Shown here one piece after another: positions 15,211 through 24,552 of a stretch of DNA of 64,000 nt. The translations under genes were made by a program, and so were the position numbers. The notes beneath the pieces are model-generated. The model saw only the letters and a list, made by a program, of their open reading frames with translations, had not been told where the DNA came from and searched no databases. Source of the stretch: Bacteroidaceae bacterium (GTDB taxonomy: Bacteria > Bacteroidota > Bacteroidia > Bacteroidales > Bacteroidaceae); contig JAFWAX010000065.1 of the NCBI GenBank assembly GCA_017507385.1, forward strand, positions 30,824 to 94,823, in the 5' to 3' direction. Each line of letters starts with the position of its first letter. Within the stretch, counting starts at the first letter, position 1.

Positions 15211-17592
15211 TTACTTCACATTGATGGCTTTTCCGCTATAGGTAACTTTTGTTTCCTTTCCGCCGATGACCTTCACGTTGAAAGTACGGGTGGCGAGCAT
15301 GCCCTTGAATGAGCCTGTGCGTTTTCCGATGGTGAGCGTCTTAGAGCGGTCGTTCCACTTGAGCTGGATGGTGCTGTACTGTCCCTTCTCGTAGTTGTAG
15401 TTGTCACCTTCGTCTTCGTAGAGGGTAAAGGTGGCATCTGCACCTGGGTAAACAACGATGTCGAGGTTGTCGAAGTTGTTCTCGTTGGCATATTGTACAT
15501 CAGGTCCGAGAGGCAGGATTGAGCCAGCCTTGATGTAGAGTGGTGCCTTGCTGAGTGGAATCTGCGCTGTGATGTTCTGTCCGCCATCGAGGAGCGTGTT
15601 GGTCCAGTAGTCGTACCACTTGGCTCCTGCAGGGAGATATACTTCGAAGTTCTTTGGCTCGTTCCAGTTGATGCGTGAATAGTTTTCGTGCTGGAGGTCT
15701 TGGCGGTCCCAGCCTGTCATTTCGTTGGTTCTGACAATCTTCTCTGTAGTATAGAGAGGGTCAACTACTGGGCATACGAGGACGTTGTGGCCGAAGAGGA
15801 ACTGACGGTTGTTGTTCCATGTGTTGCGGTCTTCCTTGAAGTCCATGAAGAGGGCGCGCATGAAGGAGTCGTTGTTGCTGGTCACCTGCCATGACTGGCT
15901 ATAGATGTATGGAAGGAAGCGGTAGCGGAGCTTGACAGCATCGACAAGGGCATCATAAACGGGTTCGCCCTGCTTGCCGAAGTAGTAGATTTCGCGGTAG
16001 ATGTCGGCTCCATGGCTGCGCATCATAGGTGTGAAGGCTCCGAACTGCATCCAGCGCACGTAGAGTTCCTGATATTGTGGATTGCGTGGAGCGGAGTTGT
16101 GACCCTGTGTGTTGTAAGAGCCTGCGAAGAATCCGCCGATGTCTGCGTTGACGTTAGGATTGGCTGTGAGAGTGTAGTTGAGGCAGATTGGAATCTGCTT
16201 GCGGAAGCTGTCCCATGAAGAACCGATGTCGCCGCTCCATGTGTTGGCTCCGTAGCGCTGCTGTCCTGCGAAGTAGGAACGTGTGAGGATGAAGACGCGC
16301 TTGGTGCTGTCAACTTCTCGCTGGCTGTCATACACGCCGCCGACAGTCATGAGCGGGAAGGCATTGCGCACGCTGCGGTAAGAACCCATGGAGGTCATCT
16401 GGTCGCGCTGTTCTTCGGTCAGGTCCATCTGGTCGGGGTCGGTTGAGTCCATCCACCATGCATCGATGCCCATCTTGTGGAGGCGTGTGAGGTTCTTCCA
16501 GTAGATGTCGCGTGCTTCTTTGCTGTAAACGTCGTAGCATCGCACGCCGCTGGGGTAGTCTTTGCGTGGAGGCCATTGTGGAAGTCCGCTCTGTGGCCAT
16601 GTGTCGAAGTCGAGCATGAGCCCCTTTTCCTTCAGTTCCTTGAAGGCTTTGGTTTCAGGACCGAATGATGCCCAGATGGAGATGCTCATGTGGGCGTTCT
16701 GACGATGCACTTCATCAATCATGTCTTGTGCGCGGTCGAAGTCGGGATTGATGAACTCCATGGCATTCCAGTTGTAGTTGCTGCCCCAATACTGCCAGTC
16801 TTGGATAATGCCGTCGAAAGGAATCTTGAGGTCGCGGTACTTGTGCACTACTTCGAGCAGTTCGTTCTGTGTCTTGTAGCGTTCACGTGACTGGTGGAAA
16901 CCGTAGGTCCAAAGTGGGAACATGGGCACTTGTCCGGAAAGGCTGCGCATCTCGGCGATGACTCCATCTGCATTGCCGCCATAGATGAAGTAGTAGTCAA
17001 TGAGTTTGCCTACTTCTGACTCGAGGACGATGTGTCCAGCTTCTCCTTCTGCAGGAGTGAAGAGGTGGGTTGGGGAATAGTTGTCCCAGAAGATACCGTA
17101 GCCCTTGATGGTCTGATAGAAGTGTGCGAAGTCTTCAAGGTTGCTCTGTTCCATGCGGCGGCGTTCGCCTCGCTGGCTCATCTTGCCGTTCTGGAGCAGT
17201 CCGACACCGTAGATGCCTTCGTCTGCCTCGACAGAGAAGGTCTGCTTTACACGGAATGCATCGGTGTCGGGACCTTTGGTGATGGGTGTGAAGGCATAGT
17301 CACCTTCGCGAGTGAGGATGTTGCCTTTGTTGTCGGCGAATGTCACTTTCCCATTGTCCACAGTAACAGTAAGCGCTGATGATTTATAGACGGTGGCTGT
17401 TCCTTTCTTGGATTGGCTCACCTTCACTTTTTCAGGCTGTGCAATGACTACGAGAGATTTTTTCTCAACGTTTGTTCCGTTGTCCTTCACGATGCGTACC
17501 GTGTTGGGTGTGTAGAACTCTACTGTTTGTGCTTGGGCAGAAGTGAAGCCCAAGAGGGAGAGGAGAGAAAGAATGAATGTTTTCTTTTTCAT
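15211..17592 (-). CDS. GH31 family alpha-glycosidase (alpha-xylosidase or alpha-glucosidase)
   Basis: The secreted 793-residue enzyme has a signal peptide (MKKKTFILSLLSLLGFTSAQA), an N-terminal beta-sandwich with GIYGVGLLQNGKMSQRGERR, a TIM barrel and a C-terminal beta domain. GH31 signatures include IPFDGIIQDWQYWG, the nucleophile region GIDAWWMDSTDPDQ (about residue 375), TWSGDIGSSWDSF with the acid/base aspartate, and PMMRSHGADIYREIYYFG. The sequence around the nucleophile resembles alpha-xylosidases acting on xyloglucan fragments, but alpha-glucosidase activity cannot be excluded. It is the last gene of a minus-strand run with GH43 and a GH-A-like enzyme, 61 bases after the GH43 gene. Confidence 0.88.
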   Translation of the reverse strand: MKKKTFILSLLSLLGFTSAQAQTVEFYTPNTVRIVKDNGTNVEKKSLVVIAQPEKVKVSQSKKGTATVYKSSALTVTVDNGKVTFADNKGNILTREGDYAFTPITKGPDTDAFRVKQTFSVEADEGIYGVGLLQNGKMSQRGERRRMEQSNLEDFAHFYQTIKGYGIFWDNYSPTHLFTPAEGEAGHIVLESEVGKLIDYYFIYGGNADGVIAEMRSLSGQVPMFPLWTYGFHQSRERYKTQNELLEVVHKYRDLKIPFDGIIQDWQYWGSNYNWNAMEFINPDFDRAQDMIDEVHRQNAHMSISIWASFGPETKAFKELKEKGLMLDFDTWPQSGLPQWPPRKDYPSGVRCYDVYSKEARDIYWKNLTRLHKMGIDAWWMDSTDPDQMDLTEEQRDQMTSMGSYRSVRNAFPLMTVGGVYDSQREVDSTKRVFILTRSYFAGQQRYGANTWSGDIGSSWDSFRKQIPICLNYTLTANPNVNADIGGFFAGSYNTQGHNSAPRNPQYQELYVRWMQFGAFTPMMRSHGADIYREIYYFGKQGEPVYDALVDAVKLRYRFLPYIYSQSWQVTSNNDSFMRALFMDFKEDRNTWNNNRQFLFGHNVLVCPVVDPLYTTEKIVRTNEMTGWDRQDLQHENYSRINWNEPKNFEVYLPAGAKWYDYWTNTLLDGGQNITAQIPLSKAPLYIKAGSILPLGPDVQYANENNFDNLDIVVYPGADATFTLYEDEGDNYNYEKGQYSTIQLKWNDRSKTLTIGKRTGSFKGMLATRTFNVKVIGGKETKVTYSGKAINVK

Positions 17593-17653
17593 AGATAATT
17601 AGGATAGATAAATATTGGTTATTTGTGTTTGAATATGTATATTTTTCTGATGG

Positions 17654-18745
17654 TTAATATCCGAAGTGTTTCTCCAGTCGTTTACGCTCTTTTTCAGTAA
17701 TTTGTATGACTGAGCCGTGGCGTGGAGTGAAGTTCCCTTGGGTTGGAGTATCCTGCACATACTGGAAAGTGGTGAGGTCGCCCTTGCAGAATTGGTAGTG
17801 TCCATTGGCGTAACAGTCGTACATGAGTATGTATTCGGTGGGTTGCTTCTTGGACTTCTTGATGAGGGGAAATACAGATGAACCTTCCACTGGATATTGT
17901 CCCTCCTTCTGTAAATGCTTCCATTCTACGGCATAGGGTCCTGTGAGGCTTTTGCTAGTAGCGCGCATCACGCCCTGTCGAGTGCGCCACCCTCCGTTGG
18001 GACCTGCAGGATTGATGACGCTGCGACCTTCGTCTTTGAAGAAGAGCACATATTCCTGATTCTTTTCATCATAGATGATGTCACCATCGATGGCTGCCTT
18101 GCCGAAGTCGAAGAGGAGCTGTGGCTCGCTGATGTCGGTGAAATCTTCGTTGGCGTAGGAGTAGAACAGCTTGAAATAGGGCTGATAGAATTTCCTGCGT
18201 TCTCCTGTGCGGCGATTGACTTCCCAGTCATTGGTCTCGTATTCCCAGTCGTGGCGTCCGATAGAGTAGTAAATCATGTATTTTTTTGCTATAGGGTCCC
18301 AAATGGTCTGTGGAGCCCATACAGCATGGAGGTTGGCCTGGCCGAAACCTGCAAGATGAGGGAATCGGGTGGGGAAGTCGATGGCTGTGTGTTGCCAATG
18401 GATGAGGTCGGTGGACTTCATCAGGACAAGGCCGTCGTTTGACTGCCAACCTTGGCTGGAGCGCATATCGGTGAGTACCATGTAGAATGTCTTTCCGTCT
18501 TGTGCTCTGATGATGTGCGGGTCTCGGATGCTCTTCTTCAGCGAGATGGTGTCGGAGGCGACAACAGGTTTGCCGTCGTTGAGGGAACGGTAGTTGAATC
18601 CGTCGTCAGAGATGGCAAATCGTATCTGTTCGCCTTCTGGGCTATTGTTGGAGAAGAAGGCGAAAAGATAAGACGTATATTTCTGCGCATAGGCTGTAGG
18701 CAGCGTGAGCAGAAGGGTGAGCAAGGTTATGGAAAGTTGTTTCAT
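17654..18745 (-). CDS. GH43-like glycosidase (five-bladed propeller)
   Basis: The 363-residue enzyme has a signal peptide (MKQLSITLLTLLLTLPTAYA). The GH43 catalytic triad can be placed: the base aspartate in IRDPHIIRAQDG (about residue 74), a second aspartate in the WDPIAKKYMIYYS region, and the acid glutamate in YPVEGSSVFPL (about residue 295). Blades are short and there is no extra domain. GH43 members of this type act on arabinose- or xylose-containing side chains or oligosaccharides; the exact substrate is not clear. The gene begins 11 bases after the multidomain GH-A-like gene and is followed by GH31, so the three are probably one transcript. Confidence 0.8.
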   Translation of the reverse strand: MKQLSITLLTLLLTLPTAYAQKYTSYLFAFFSNNSPEGEQIRFAISDDGFNYRSLNDGKPVVASDTISLKKSIRDPHIIRAQDGKTFYMVLTDMRSSQGWQSNDGLVLMKSTDLIHWQHTAIDFPTRFPHLAGFGQANLHAVWAPQTIWDPIAKKYMIYYSIGRHDWEYETNDWEVNRRTGERRKFYQPYFKLFYSYANEDFTDISEPQLLFDFGKAAIDGDIIYDEKNQEYVLFFKDEGRSVINPAGPNGGWRTRQGVMRATSKSLTGPYAVEWKHLQKEGQYPVEGSSVFPLIKKSKKQPTEYILMYDCYANGHYQFCKGDLTTFQYVQDTPTQGNFTPRHGSVIQITEKERKRLEKHFGY

Positions 18746-18756
18746 CTTAATCGTTT

Positions 18757-21576
18757 TTATGGATAGAGTACTTTTTTCTTTCCTTGAATGACGATGCCAT
18801 TTGCAGGAGTGCTGATGCGTCTGCCGCCAAGGTCGTATAGAGCATCATCGTCTGTTGCCTGTTGCCCGTTGTCTGGACATATTGCTTGGATGTCCGTGCT
18901 GAGAGTCTCTTCATAGTTGTTGCTGATGTCATTGGAAACCTCTCCTGTATCTGTCATTATTGCGGCAATAGCATCGGCAGAAAGGGCATGGTTGTAGATG
19001 CGGAAATCGTCAATTCTGCCGTCGAATAGCGGGTCTGCTTTGAACATGGAACGTCCAATGTAGCAGAGGGATGGAGCGATGTCGGATGGCTTAATGGTGA
19101 AATCGTTGCTTTGTGCAATGTTCTCGCCGTCAAGGTAGAGTATTGCTTGAACGTTGTCACCCATTGGCTTGATGGTGATGGCAATGTGATGCCATGATGC
19201 AGCACCCAGTTTCTTGCCAGTGGAGAGTACTTGTTCTTCTCCTCCATTTTTCATGACAAATCTCATCTCGCTGCCATTGCTGGGGGTGAGGAACATGTAT
19301 TGGTTGGTTCCGTTGCCAAAATCGAAGATGCGTTGCCAGTTCTCGCCGCCATTGTTGTAGCGTACCCATGTGGCAATTGTCATCTCATCGTGATGAGCGG
19401 TTGCATAGGGCAGCATAGCATAGATGTCTCCTTTCATGTTGAGACTTTTTGTGCCAGATTTTATCATGGTGGAAACACTTGAGTAAGAAGCCGTTCCATG
19501 AACTGAAGCGTTGAGGCGGTTAGGGGTGCAGTCGTCTGTGTTTCCATCAAATTGCAGCTGGCAGACAAGGCTTTGCTCTGCCAGTGGCGCCGCATGAAGC
19601 GTATCTGAGGCTTCAGAACGGTTGCAGTGGTAGTCAACGGCTTGTACTTTGTAGATGTATTTCTTCCCTGCCACGACAGTGTTGTCGGTGAAGGTTGTCA
19701 ATGTGTCATTTCGTCCGATAGTGTTGTATTCTATCTGTTCGCCTTCTGTTGCAGGTTCTTCAGCTCTCAGGATTGTGTACGACGTAACATCGTCATCGGC
19801 AGGAGCTGTCCAATTCAGTTCGATGCTGCCGTTTCGCTGCTTGGCATAGAGTGCTGTTGGGGCTTCTGGTGCCTTGAGTACAGTGAGCGATGGCGTTTTC
19901 ACATCTGTTGGTAAGAAGCGCCAAAGGTATTTTTTGAGTTCGCTGTCAGATGTATTGCTGTCTGGTTCGCTTTTAGAAGAGACTCTGGTTCCATCGGTTG
20001 AACTGCTGCAGTACAAATATTTGTTGGTCAGTCGGTTGATGATGTAGAAAGAACCATCTTTTGTATACTTGATGTACCATTGCTCTTCCATGGGGTGGTT
20101 GGTTCCTGCGTTGTAGACAATGACATTGGCAGAAGATGTGAACATGTTCTTCAGGTTTCCCCAGTTTAGTTCTGTGTTAAGGTGCATGTTGGTATTGCCT
20201 GCATTGTCAAAAAACCAATAGGACATGTCACCGTCGGTGTACCCTGGATAAACGTTCCAATGCTGTGTTTTCCCGCTGCTTTTTCTGGTATTGCTGGTTG
20301 CATTTCCGCCATTCATGGTGAGCAGTTTCTTGCTTGACACGTTCATGATTTGGTAGGTTCCGTTCACTTCGAAAGGTGCAACATCTTCTCCCCAGGTAAT
20401 GTCAAATAAGCGTTCTGCGTTGATTTGCCCCATCTGATACCCTGTTCCTCCTGGCACATCGTAAACATACATTCGTGTCGGTCCGTATCCATTGAAATAG
20501 ACATCTTTGGTAGTACTGATGAAGGCGAAGGAGGAAGTGGAGGCCTGTCGCTCGCTCGAGCCGATATAGCCATGTACTTCACCAGTCTTGTCGTTGCGGT
20601 AAACTGCAGCGTCTGTCCATGCATCGCGGTTTTCTCCGTAGCCGATGCGCACGCCTTCGTTGGAGTCGATGCAGAACTGGCCTCGTGCTTTTGAATCAAA
20701 GCCCCACCAAATGCCATTTTCCATACCGTAGTTGGCACCTACGATGGCTTCTCCTACATTGTGGAGTTCGTCGGCCGTTCCGATAAGTCCGTCGGCTTTC
20801 ACTTGGGCGAAGAATCCTGCATAAGTGTCAAATGAGCCGGCCAACTGATGTGTGTTTCCCTCGTCAATATATTCTTTCAGGTAGTTGTACCAAGGCAATG
20901 CGCGGTCGCTGTTCAGTGTGTTTCCTCCGCTCACTCGTATGTCTTTGAAGAAAGGGTCTTCCTTGATGAGTTTGGCAATGGCAAGGAAATCCTTCATGGC
21001 TTGTGTCTCGCTGGATGCTTGTTCCCATACATAGTCGGGTTCGTTGAATGGTGAAACACTGATGACTGTAAGTCCTTGCTTCTGTACATATTGAGTGGTG
21101 GCTTTGATGAGTTTGTGCCACTCTTCAGGCTTCCCTTGGTAATTCTTGCGTCCAGTATAGTCGTCCTCTCCGTCCTCATTCTTGAAAAGGGCTTCGTGGT
21201 CGCAGTTGAGATTGACTTTGCTGGTTCCTGTTTCTTTGATGAGATCGCATCTCCATTTCAACCTCTTTTGCTGCCTTGCTGAAAGCGTATAGGTTCCGTC
21301 GCCGTTATCGGTTACGAGGTCGTTGGGCTGAAATGACACACGGCCTGTTTCGAAATTGCCTTTCCCAATGTGCGCAATGCCTCGATAGACGTTGTAATCC
21401 CAGTCCCATGCCGTATCCATTCCCCAGTTGATGTGGTATGCCTTTCCTTCATCGTTGATGTTGAAAATGATGTCGGTATCTGCTGCTTTCATTGCCTTCA
21501 TGTAGTCTGTGCCAGTTTGCGCCATGGCAGAAGCCATAGCGAGCAATGAGAATGTAAATAGTGTGATTTTCTTCAT
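18757..21576 (-). CDS. Multidomain secreted glycosidase: GH-A-like barrel, beta-trefoil, FN3, LamG
   Basis: The start at 21576 gives a clean signal peptide (MKKITLFTFSLLAMASAMAQ) and a product of 939 residues. The first 400 residues are a GH30/GH5-like barrel with VISVSPFNEPDYVWEQAS (the NEP motif carries the acid/base glutamate). About residues 400-560 form a ricin-type beta-trefoil (NGTYQIMNVSSKKLLTMNGG). A fibronectin type III module follows (ALYAKQRNGSIELNWTAPAD), then a LamG-like sandwich (DEMTIATWVRYNNGGENWQR, WHHIAITIKP). The end has the tail ALYDLGGRRISTPANGIVIQ. The polysaccharide target is unknown. Gene order suggests co-expression with GH43 and GH31, 43 bases behind serB. Confidence 0.78.
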   Translation of the reverse strand: MKKITLFTFSLLAMASAMAQTGTDYMKAMKAADTDIIFNINDEGKAYHINWGMDTAWDWDYNVYRGIAHIGKGNFETGRVSFQPNDLVTDNGDGTYTLSARQQKRLKWRCDLIKETGTSKVNLNCDHEALFKNEDGEDDYTGRKNYQGKPEEWHKLIKATTQYVQKQGLTVISVSPFNEPDYVWEQASSETQAMKDFLAIAKLIKEDPFFKDIRVSGGNTLNSDRALPWYNYLKEYIDEGNTHQLAGSFDTYAGFFAQVKADGLIGTADELHNVGEAIVGANYGMENGIWWGFDSKARGQFCIDSNEGVRIGYGENRDAWTDAAVYRNDKTGEVHGYIGSSERQASTSSFAFISTTKDVYFNGYGPTRMYVYDVPGGTGYQMGQINAERLFDITWGEDVAPFEVNGTYQIMNVSSKKLLTMNGGNATSNTRKSSGKTQHWNVYPGYTDGDMSYWFFDNAGNTNMHLNTELNWGNLKNMFTSSANVIVYNAGTNHPMEEQWYIKYTKDGSFYIINRLTNKYLYCSSSTDGTRVSSKSEPDSNTSDSELKKYLWRFLPTDVKTPSLTVLKAPEAPTALYAKQRNGSIELNWTAPADDDVTSYTILRAEEPATEGEQIEYNTIGRNDTLTTFTDNTVVAGKKYIYKVQAVDYHCNRSEASDTLHAAPLAEQSLVCQLQFDGNTDDCTPNRLNASVHGTASYSSVSTMIKSGTKSLNMKGDIYAMLPYATAHHDEMTIATWVRYNNGGENWQRIFDFGNGTNQYMFLTPSNGSEMRFVMKNGGEEQVLSTGKKLGAASWHHIAITIKPMGDNVQAILYLDGENIAQSNDFTIKPSDIAPSLCYIGRSMFKADPLFDGRIDDFRIYNHALSADAIAAIMTDTGEVSNDISNNYEETLSTDIQAICPDNGQQATDDDALYDLGGRRISTPANGIVIQGKKKVLYP

Positions 21577-21619
21577 AATCAAGTTTTTAAGGTTGGATGT
21601 TTGAATGGTTCTGTCGTTT

Positions 21620-22846
21620 TTATTCTCTTCCTCTTTCGTCGAGATAGCTATCTTTGAAACCGAGGAAATAAAGAACTCCGTCCAGTCCAATGGTGTTGAT
21701 GCTTTGTTGTGCATTGGCTACTACACGGGGCTTGGCGTGGAAAGCTATGCCGAGACCCGCTTGTGCCAGCATCGGCAGGTCGTTTGCCCCATCTCCTACA
21801 GCAATGGTTTGTTGCAAATCAACTTTCTCTACCTGTGCGATGAGCTTGAGAAGTTCTGCTTTGCGTCGTCCATCGATGACTTCTCCAACGTAATTGCCTG
21901 TGAGGTGGCCTGTTTCATCTACTTCAAGCTCGTTGGCATACACGTAGTCAATGCCATACTTCTTTTGGATATATTCGCCAAAATAAGTGAATCCGCCACT
22001 TAGGATGGCAATTTTGTATCCGTATTTTTTAAGCACATACATGAGCCGGTCAACTCCTTCTGTGAATGGCAAGTTCTCAGCGATGTCTTTCATGACGCTG
22101 ATGTCTAACCCCTTGAGCAGCTTGCATCTCTGTGCAAAGCTCTCTTTGAAGTCAATCTCCCCTCGCATGGCGCTCTCGGTGATGGCAGCCACTTGGTCAT
22201 AGACACCATGCTTGCGTGCCAATTCGTCAATTACTTCTGTTTGAATCAACGTGGAATCCATGTCGAAGCAAATGAGACGCCGCATTCGACGATACATGTT
22301 GTCAGTTTGGAAAGAGCAGTCAATGGCTTGTTCTCGCGACATTTTCAGCAGTTCTGCATGCAGTCCTTCCTTGTCTCGGGGCGTGCCTCGTACAGAGAAT
22401 TGTATACATGCGCGAGTCTTTTCCATTGGGCGCTGTATGCTTGCGCGGCCAGACAATCGCTGAATGGCATCGATGTTAAGCCCTTGGTCAGCAATGAGTT
22501 GGCTAACTGCTTCTATCTGCCGTGCCTTTAATCGACGTCCCAATACGGTGAGAATGTATCGGTTCTTGCCTTGTCGCCCGACCCAATTTTCATACTCGTT
22601 CATGGTGACAGGATAGAACTTGATGTTGACACCCAGTTCGCTTGCCTTGAACAGCAACTCTTTCATGACGTGGCCTGCGCGCTGTTCTGACACGCGGGTC
22701 AGGATGCCCAGAGAGAGTGTGGAATGGATAACAGCCTGTCCGATGTCCTGTATATCTACATCGTGGCTGGCAAGAATGTTCATGATGCAAGCCGTAAGAC
22801 CTGGACGGTCTTCCCCGGTGATGCGTATGAGTATCAGTTCTTCCAT
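21620..22846 (-). CDS. serB: Phosphoserine phosphatase with N-terminal ACT domains
   Basis: SerB makes L-serine from phosphoserine in the cytoplasm. Of its 408 residues, the first 190 hold two ACT-like regulatory domains (LILIRITGEDRPGLTACIMN and RYILTVLGRRLKA). The HAD phosphatase part shows motif I CFDMDSTLIQTEVIDELA (about residue 200), motif II AILSGGFTYF, the lysine region DGRRKAELL and motif III VGDGANDLPMLAQAGLG. Length and domain order match the Bacteroidetes form. tyrS lies upstream with a long hairpin in between, and three glycosidase genes follow on the same strand after 43 bases without a visible promoter. Confidence 0.95.
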   Translation of the reverse strand: MEELILIRITGEDRPGLTACIMNILASHDVDIQDIGQAVIHSTLSLGILTRVSEQRAGHVMKELLFKASELGVNIKFYPVTMNEYENWVGRQGKNRYILTVLGRRLKARQIEAVSQLIADQGLNIDAIQRLSGRASIQRPMEKTRACIQFSVRGTPRDKEGLHAELLKMSREQAIDCSFQTDNMYRRMRRLICFDMDSTLIQTEVIDELARKHGVYDQVAAITESAMRGEIDFKESFAQRCKLLKGLDISVMKDIAENLPFTEGVDRLMYVLKKYGYKIAILSGGFTYFGEYIQKKYGIDYVYANELEVDETGHLTGNYVGEVIDGRRKAELLKLIAQVEKVDLQQTIAVGDGANDLPMLAQAGLGIAFHAKPRVVANAQQSINTIGLDGVLYFLGFKDSYLDERGRE

Positions 22847-22882
22847 AGTATGATGTTTGTGCGTTTTTTATGGTGATATAGT

Positions 22883-22941
22883 GGCCTTATGGTTGTATGG
22901 GTTTGGGCAGATTCCTCCTGTACCCATGCAGCCATAAGGCC
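22883..22941 (-). terminator. Long imperfect hairpin between tyrS and serB
   Basis: ggccttatggttgtatgggt (22883-22902) pairs with acccatgcagccataaggcc (22922-22941) with two mismatches. It lies just past the tyrS stop and before the serB start, with only a weak T-run on the minus strand. It may be the tyrS terminator or an attenuator or processing site for serB. Confidence 0.5.
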
Positions 22942-22949
22942 TTCTCTCA

Positions 22950-24245
22950 TTACTTTGCGATGATGAGCGAGTATTTCTTCTTGCCTTGCTGTATGAGCAT
23001 GTATTTGCCGTCAAGCAGGTCTGCTGTTGTCAGCAATTGGTCGGGTGCTGTAGCCTTGTCCTTGTTGATGCTCACGCCTCCACCCTTTACAAGAGTCTTT
23101 ACTTCGCCCTTGCTGGGGAATACTTGAGTGTGGTCAACTGTTAGGTCGGCCAGTTTTACACCTGCTTCAAACAGGCTTTTTTCTACTTCAAAGTGAGGAA
23201 CTCCTGCGAAAACGTCGAGCAATGTCTGCTCGTCGAGTTTCATGAGGCTTTCTTTGGTTGATTTGCCAAAGAGAATGTTGCTGGCCTCTACAGCGAGTTC
23301 GTAGTCTTCGCGAGAGTGAACCATAATCGTAACTTCTTCGGCCAGACGTTTTTGGAGAACTCTGCGACCGGGGTCTGCATCCTGCTCAGCAATGATTGCC
23401 TCAATCTCTTCCTTTTCCAGAGAAGTGAAAATCTTGATGTATCGCTTGGCATCCTCATCGGGCACGTTGAGCCAGAACTGGTAGAACTGGTATGGAGAAG
23501 TGTAGTTTCTGTCGAGCCAGATGTTGCCGCTTTCTGTTTTTCCGAATTTGCGTCCATCGCTTTTGGTCACGAGTGGGCAAGTTAGCGCAAAACACTCTTT
23601 TCCGTTCATGCGGCGAATGAGTTCTGAGCCAGTGGTGATGTTTCCCCATTGGTCGGCACCGCCCAGCTGCAACTTGCAGTTCTTGTGTTCATTCAGGTAA
23701 TAGAAGTCGTAGCCTTGAAGCAGCTGATAGGTGAACTCTGTGAAAGAAAGTCCGTCGCGAGCCTCGCCATTCAGACGCTTCTGCACAGATTCTTTTGCCA
23801 TCATGTAGTTGACAGTGATGTGCTTGCCGATGTCACGCACGAAATCGAGGAACTTGAAGTCCTTCATCCAGTCGTAGTTGTTCACCAGCTCCGCTTTGTT
23901 TGGTTCGTTGCTGTCGAAGTCGAGGAAGCGTGCTAACTGCTCCTTGATGCAAGCCACGTTGTGGCGCAGTGTTTCCTCGTCCAGCAGATTGCGCTCCTGG
24001 CTTTTCCCTGATGGGTCTCCAATCATGCCGGTTGCGCCTCCTACGAGAGCCAATGGCTTATGTCCGCAGCGCTGGAAGTGGCGGAGCATCATGACACCGC
24101 AGAGGTGTCCGATGTGGAGTGAATCGGCAGTTGGGTCTATGCCCAGATATGCTGTAACTTGCTCCTTCTTGAGCAGTTCGTCTGTGCCTGGCATCATTTG
24201 GTGAATCATGCCACGCCAAGTGAGTTCTTGTACGAAATCTTTCAT
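22950..24245 (-). CDS. tyrS: Tyrosyl-tRNA synthetase
   Basis: TyrS charges tRNA-Tyr with tyrosine. The class I HIGH motif is present in [19 protein letters not shown] (residues about 37-55), the KMSKS-type loop as [11 protein letters not shown] (about residue 230) and an S4 RNA-binding domain at the C-terminus ([20 protein letters not shown]). The KFGKT form of the loop marks the TyrS type found in many bacteria. Its 431 residues are the usual length. A TATCTTTG promoter lies about 65 bases upstream; a hairpin and then serB follow. Confidence 0.97.
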   Translation of the reverse strand: MKDFVQELTWRGMIHQMMPGTDELLKKEQVTAYLGIDPTADSLHIGHLCGVMMLRHFQRCGHKPLALVGGATGMIGDPSGKSQERNLLDEETLRHNVACIKEQLARFLDFDSNEPNKAELVNNYDWMKDFKFLDFVRDIGKHITVNYMMAKESVQKRLNGEARDGLSFTEFTYQLLQGYDFYYLNEHKNCKLQLGGADQWGNITTGSELIRRMNGKECFALTCPLVTKSDGRKFGKTESGNIWLDRNYTSPYQFYQFWLNVPDEDAKRYIKIFTSLEKEEIEAIIAEQDADPGRRVLQKRLAEEVTIMVHSREDYELAVEASNILFGKSTKESLMKLDEQTLLDVFAGVPHFEVEKSLFEAGVKLADLTVDHTQVFPSKGEVKTLVKGGGVSINKDKATAPDQLLTTADLLDGKYMLIQQGKKKYSLIIAK

Positions 24246-24308
24246 TTATGTGTGATTTTAATATTTCTTTATGTGTTTGCCGGTATGGCTCTGGCGTTTA
24301 TAATGGGG

Positions 24309-24316
24309 CAAAGATA
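24309..24316 (-). promoter_or_regulatory. -7 promoter element of tyrS (TATCTTTG)
   Basis: The minus-strand sequence TATCTTTG fits the consensus exactly and lies 64 bases before the tyrS ATG. Confidence 0.6.
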
Positions 24317-24473
24317 CGGCTTTTTTTTGAATTTTGACGACGCTTCTTTGTTTTTTTAATAAAGTGTATGTCAAAATGTCGTAAAAAGCGTTTGTAATTA
24401 ACGTGGGTTCAATGGATTAGTATGTATTCTGATTTTATTGAATTCATGTGGAAAGAAGGAGAAAGCGCTTTTC

Positions 24474-24552
24474 TATAAAACCGCACCCCTCGGGTCCGCC
24501 ATGCCGTACCCGAGGGGTGCGATGCGTCGTACCCGAGGGGTACGGTTTTATA
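24474..24552. repeat. Three-arm palindromic element (one left arm, two right arms)
   Basis: Left arm L at 24474-24495 contains tataaaaccgcacccctc and continues cgggt. Right arm R1 at 24508-24521 (acccgaggggtgcg) is a perfect 14-bp partner. Right arm R2 at 24531-24552 pairs with L over 22 bp with one mismatch. R1 and R2 compete for L. The word acccgagggg and the ttctataaaa edge also occur, inverted, at 63703-63774. Confidence 0.85.

Noticed and set aside
21577..21714. Longer N-terminus for the multidomain glycosidase
   Set aside because: It would run into serB and hide the signal peptide that starts at 21576.
24474..24552. Insertion-sequence ends or a transposon relic
   Set aside because: Inverted arms are present, but there is no transposase, no target duplication and the arms are only about 10 bases apart.
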